Assembly: GCA_020634395.1 (NCBI GenBank)
Contig: JACKBU010000004.1
Location: forward strand, 1 to 64,000
Length of the DNA stretch: 64,000 nt
Reading direction: 5' to 3'
DNA from: Ardenticatenaceae bacterium
Lineage (GTDB): Bacteria > Chloroflexota > Anaerolineae > Promineifilales > Promineifilaceae
The translations under genes and the position numbers were made by a program. Below, one piece after another: positions 63,501-64,000 of the stretch (position 1 is the first letter of the stretch; each line of letters starts with the position of its first letter). Under the pieces are notes generated by a model. It was not told where the DNA came from, made no database searches, and saw only the letters and a list, made by a program, of their open reading frames with translations.

Positions 63501-64000
63501 TTCCAGGCGGCTGGCCACGTTCACCGGATCACCGATTACCGTGTATTCTTCGCTGGTGCCTACTTCGCCCAAAAGCACTGGCCCCGTGTTTATGCCGATG
63601 CGCAGCCGCAAATCGGCGATGGTGGTTGACGGGGATTGGTCGCCGTTGTTCGATTTGTTTTCTAAAGGCAGTTGCTCCTGCACTTCGTTGATGAAGTCGC
63701 TGAGGGCGGCGCGCATGGCCAGCGCGGCGCGCACGGCGTTTTCCGGGTCATCTTCGCCGGCTACGGGCACGCCAAACAGCCCCATAACAGCGTCGCCGAT
63801 GTGTTTGTCTACCATGCCGCCGTGGGTGGTGATGGCTTCATCCAGCCGCCGCCAGAGCAGGTTGATGACGTTCAGCATGCTGGTATCGGGTACGTTTTCG
63901 GCGACGCCGGAAAAGCCTACCACGTTGGCAAACAGGATGGTGAGTTGTTTCCGCTGGGTGGTGCGGGGCGGGGCAGAGGGAAAAACGGCCGTTTCTCCCA
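60585..64000 (-). CDS. Class III adenylate cyclase homology domain - AAA ATPase - TPR regulator (partial, N-terminus off the window)
   Basis: The frame is open from 60585 to the right edge (at least 1137 codons). The N-terminal class III nucleotidyl cyclase homology domain shows RKQLTILFANVVGFSG and KHIGDAVMGLFG. The first metal-binding Asp (FAD in the family) is Asn here, while the second Asp is present; activity is therefore doubtful. An AAA/STAND-type ATPase follows (Walker A ITIAGDAGVGKSRLI, Walker B LLVLEDVHWADEGS), then a long array of TPR-like repeats. Such proteins integrate signals and may regulate transcription or signalling. The true start lies outside the window. Confidence 0.87.
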   Translation of the reverse strand, partial: GETAVFPSAPPRTTQRKQLTILFANVVGFSGVAENVPDTSMLNVINLLWRRLDEAITTHGGMVDKHIGDAVMGLFGVPVAGEDDPENAVRAALAMRAALSDFINEVQEQLPLENKSNNGDQSPSTTIADLRLRIGINTGPVLLGEVGTSEEYTVIGDPVNVASRLERLAPVGGVLVSHETYQLVRGTFDFEPLGPVQIKGKRDPIQVYLALGAKPHRFYRKGRGVEGVETRMVGRDAELRALQKALERVVKNQVGQVITIAGDAGVGKSRLIYEFTQWVQALPAAVLLLKGRMDQSMKQLPYALLRDLFVTTFGIQDSDPAPVVVEKLQNSLGDLLTEHNAAEWRRRIRSVAQLLGLSLDDEFPAALAPVEITQVRERAFEDVSVFLRALMSHHHVTLLVLEDVHWADEGSLDLVDHLVRLCTQSPLLVLAITRPSLFENRTKWGQTAVTDTTRQLEAPQLVMSLRALNRNESQQLVEDILRHLPEIPPDLSNLIVDRAEGNPFYVEELIKVLIEDGIIIPTDTVWRVQDKHLTNVRVPLTLTGVLQARLDRLSSLERVTLQRAAVIGRVFWDTAVILMNALAEDNIIREPETTVALQALEKRELVFHRNASVFANCEAFLFKHEMLREVAYESVLLRTRPAYHRQVAGWLAEQSGERLAEYASLIADHFELAEEPISAAEMHEMAALRAEEMANPALALRHYRRLLALLANNPVHAAWQVSVQERVARLLRLQAQLVEAAATYRAMRQTAENDGDLSAQARALNGLSDIMVEQTQYANLLETATRAEKVAWLVSDEVQLAQALRYKSEAYHRLGDTALALAAARQSLAFSEELQETTAVIQSLQLLCSLYIAWGRQTHALHFLERLQVVADQANNEPGNASSKIMAFRALGELYTKMGQYKTAEQNLLLALRHARQAERQAEVSQVLHRLGNLAYLRGKPRAAVPVYREALAIASAIGDRYGEMFYRTDLGGALAGVGHYLPAERLLRRIIQYAESKETIGRWRGLGQAYLFLAEAALGQEKTPIAQEAILKAQTVALHMADDTLRGASWHVLGLIAAQLPAHALPLMLAERPYQPGDCFQESLRLLRRAGGNSTATYREQIRTLQAWADYEAAHGSAARSDIMRQEAAALAEELE

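Larger units (their letters stand above)
109..63992. repeat. Dispersed highly iterated palindrome ACGGCCGT (about 137 copies)
   Basis: Counted by eye, about 137 exact copies occur between 109-116 and 63985-63992. Chance expectation at this composition is about two. Copies lie in genes on both strands in all reading frames and in gaps. Several extend to 14-16 bp palindromes, for example at 19752, 20988, 38112 and 39994. It is absent from the AT-rich gene at 19884-20906, from sdhC/sdhD, from gmk and from 54940-55485. Confidence 0.9.

Overview
The window is ordinary bacterial chromosome: about 49 densely packed genes on both strands, no rRNA, tRNA, CRISPR array, phage module or transposase that I can see, and high GC by eye except for a few AT-rich islands. 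The gene content points to a free-living, respiring bacterium. It holds an sdhCDAB operon, PEP carboxylase, multi-domain GAF/PAS histidine kinases, a cyclase-like/AAA/TPR regulator, very large secreted subtilases, and Thr/Pro-rich exported proteins. I infer a member of the Chloroflexota (Anaerolineae/Ardenticatenia-like), but no marker gene here proves it.

The most striking property is a sequence word. The perfect 8-bp palindrome ACGGCCGT occurs about 137 times by my eye count, roughly once per 470 bp, where about two would be expected by chance. It appears in coding sequence in all three frames, in intergenic DNA, and inside a promoter spacer. It behaves like the cyanobacterial HIP1 element with a different core. 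It is absent from an AT-rich lipoprotein gene (19884-20906) that is bracketed by a 55-bp direct repeat, which suggests that gene arrived recently.

Layout. 1-4.3 kb: two exported solute-binding proteins (one truncated by the window edge, one fused to an OmpA domain) and an arginine decarboxylase. 4.4-7.5 kb: a compact cluster of a Tat-exported protein, a PqqD-like protein, an HprK-like kinase and a nucleotidyltransferase, overlapping by ATGA junctions. 7.5-12.2 kb: a sensor kinase / response regulator / receiver-kinase operon ending in a translationally coupled orphan McrC nuclease. 12.5-19.6 kb: WYL regulator, omega-amidase-like hydrolase, hybrid sensor kinase, YdcF-like protein, Fe-alcohol dehydrogenase with a small monooxygenase-fold protein. 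19.7-25.4 kb: the AT-rich lipoprotein insert, Nudix hydrolase, MFS exporter with a clear promoter and operator, GntR regulator, aldo/keto reductase, and a small Thr/Pro-rich membrane protein.

25.5-31.1 kb: a giant cell-surface subtilase with Kelch repeats and an unexplained leader. 31.7-42.1 kb: YbaK deacylase, DHA2 exporter, lipase-like hydrolase, patatin, MDR dehydrogenase, TPR protein, lytic transglycosylase, phospholipase C-like protein, TGS-nucleoside kinase. 42.1-45.6 kb: succinate dehydrogenase. 45.8-50.4 kb: an R3H/AAA ATPase with thymidylate and guanylate kinases. 50.6-54.7 kb: a second secreted subtilase. 55.5-60.5 kb: Nudix hydrolase, PEP carboxylase, a small membrane protein and an RlmI-type methyltransferase. 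60.6-64 kb: a large cyclase-homology/AAA/TPR regulator cut by the right edge. Many convergent gene ends carry perfect inverted repeats, only some followed by a T-tract.
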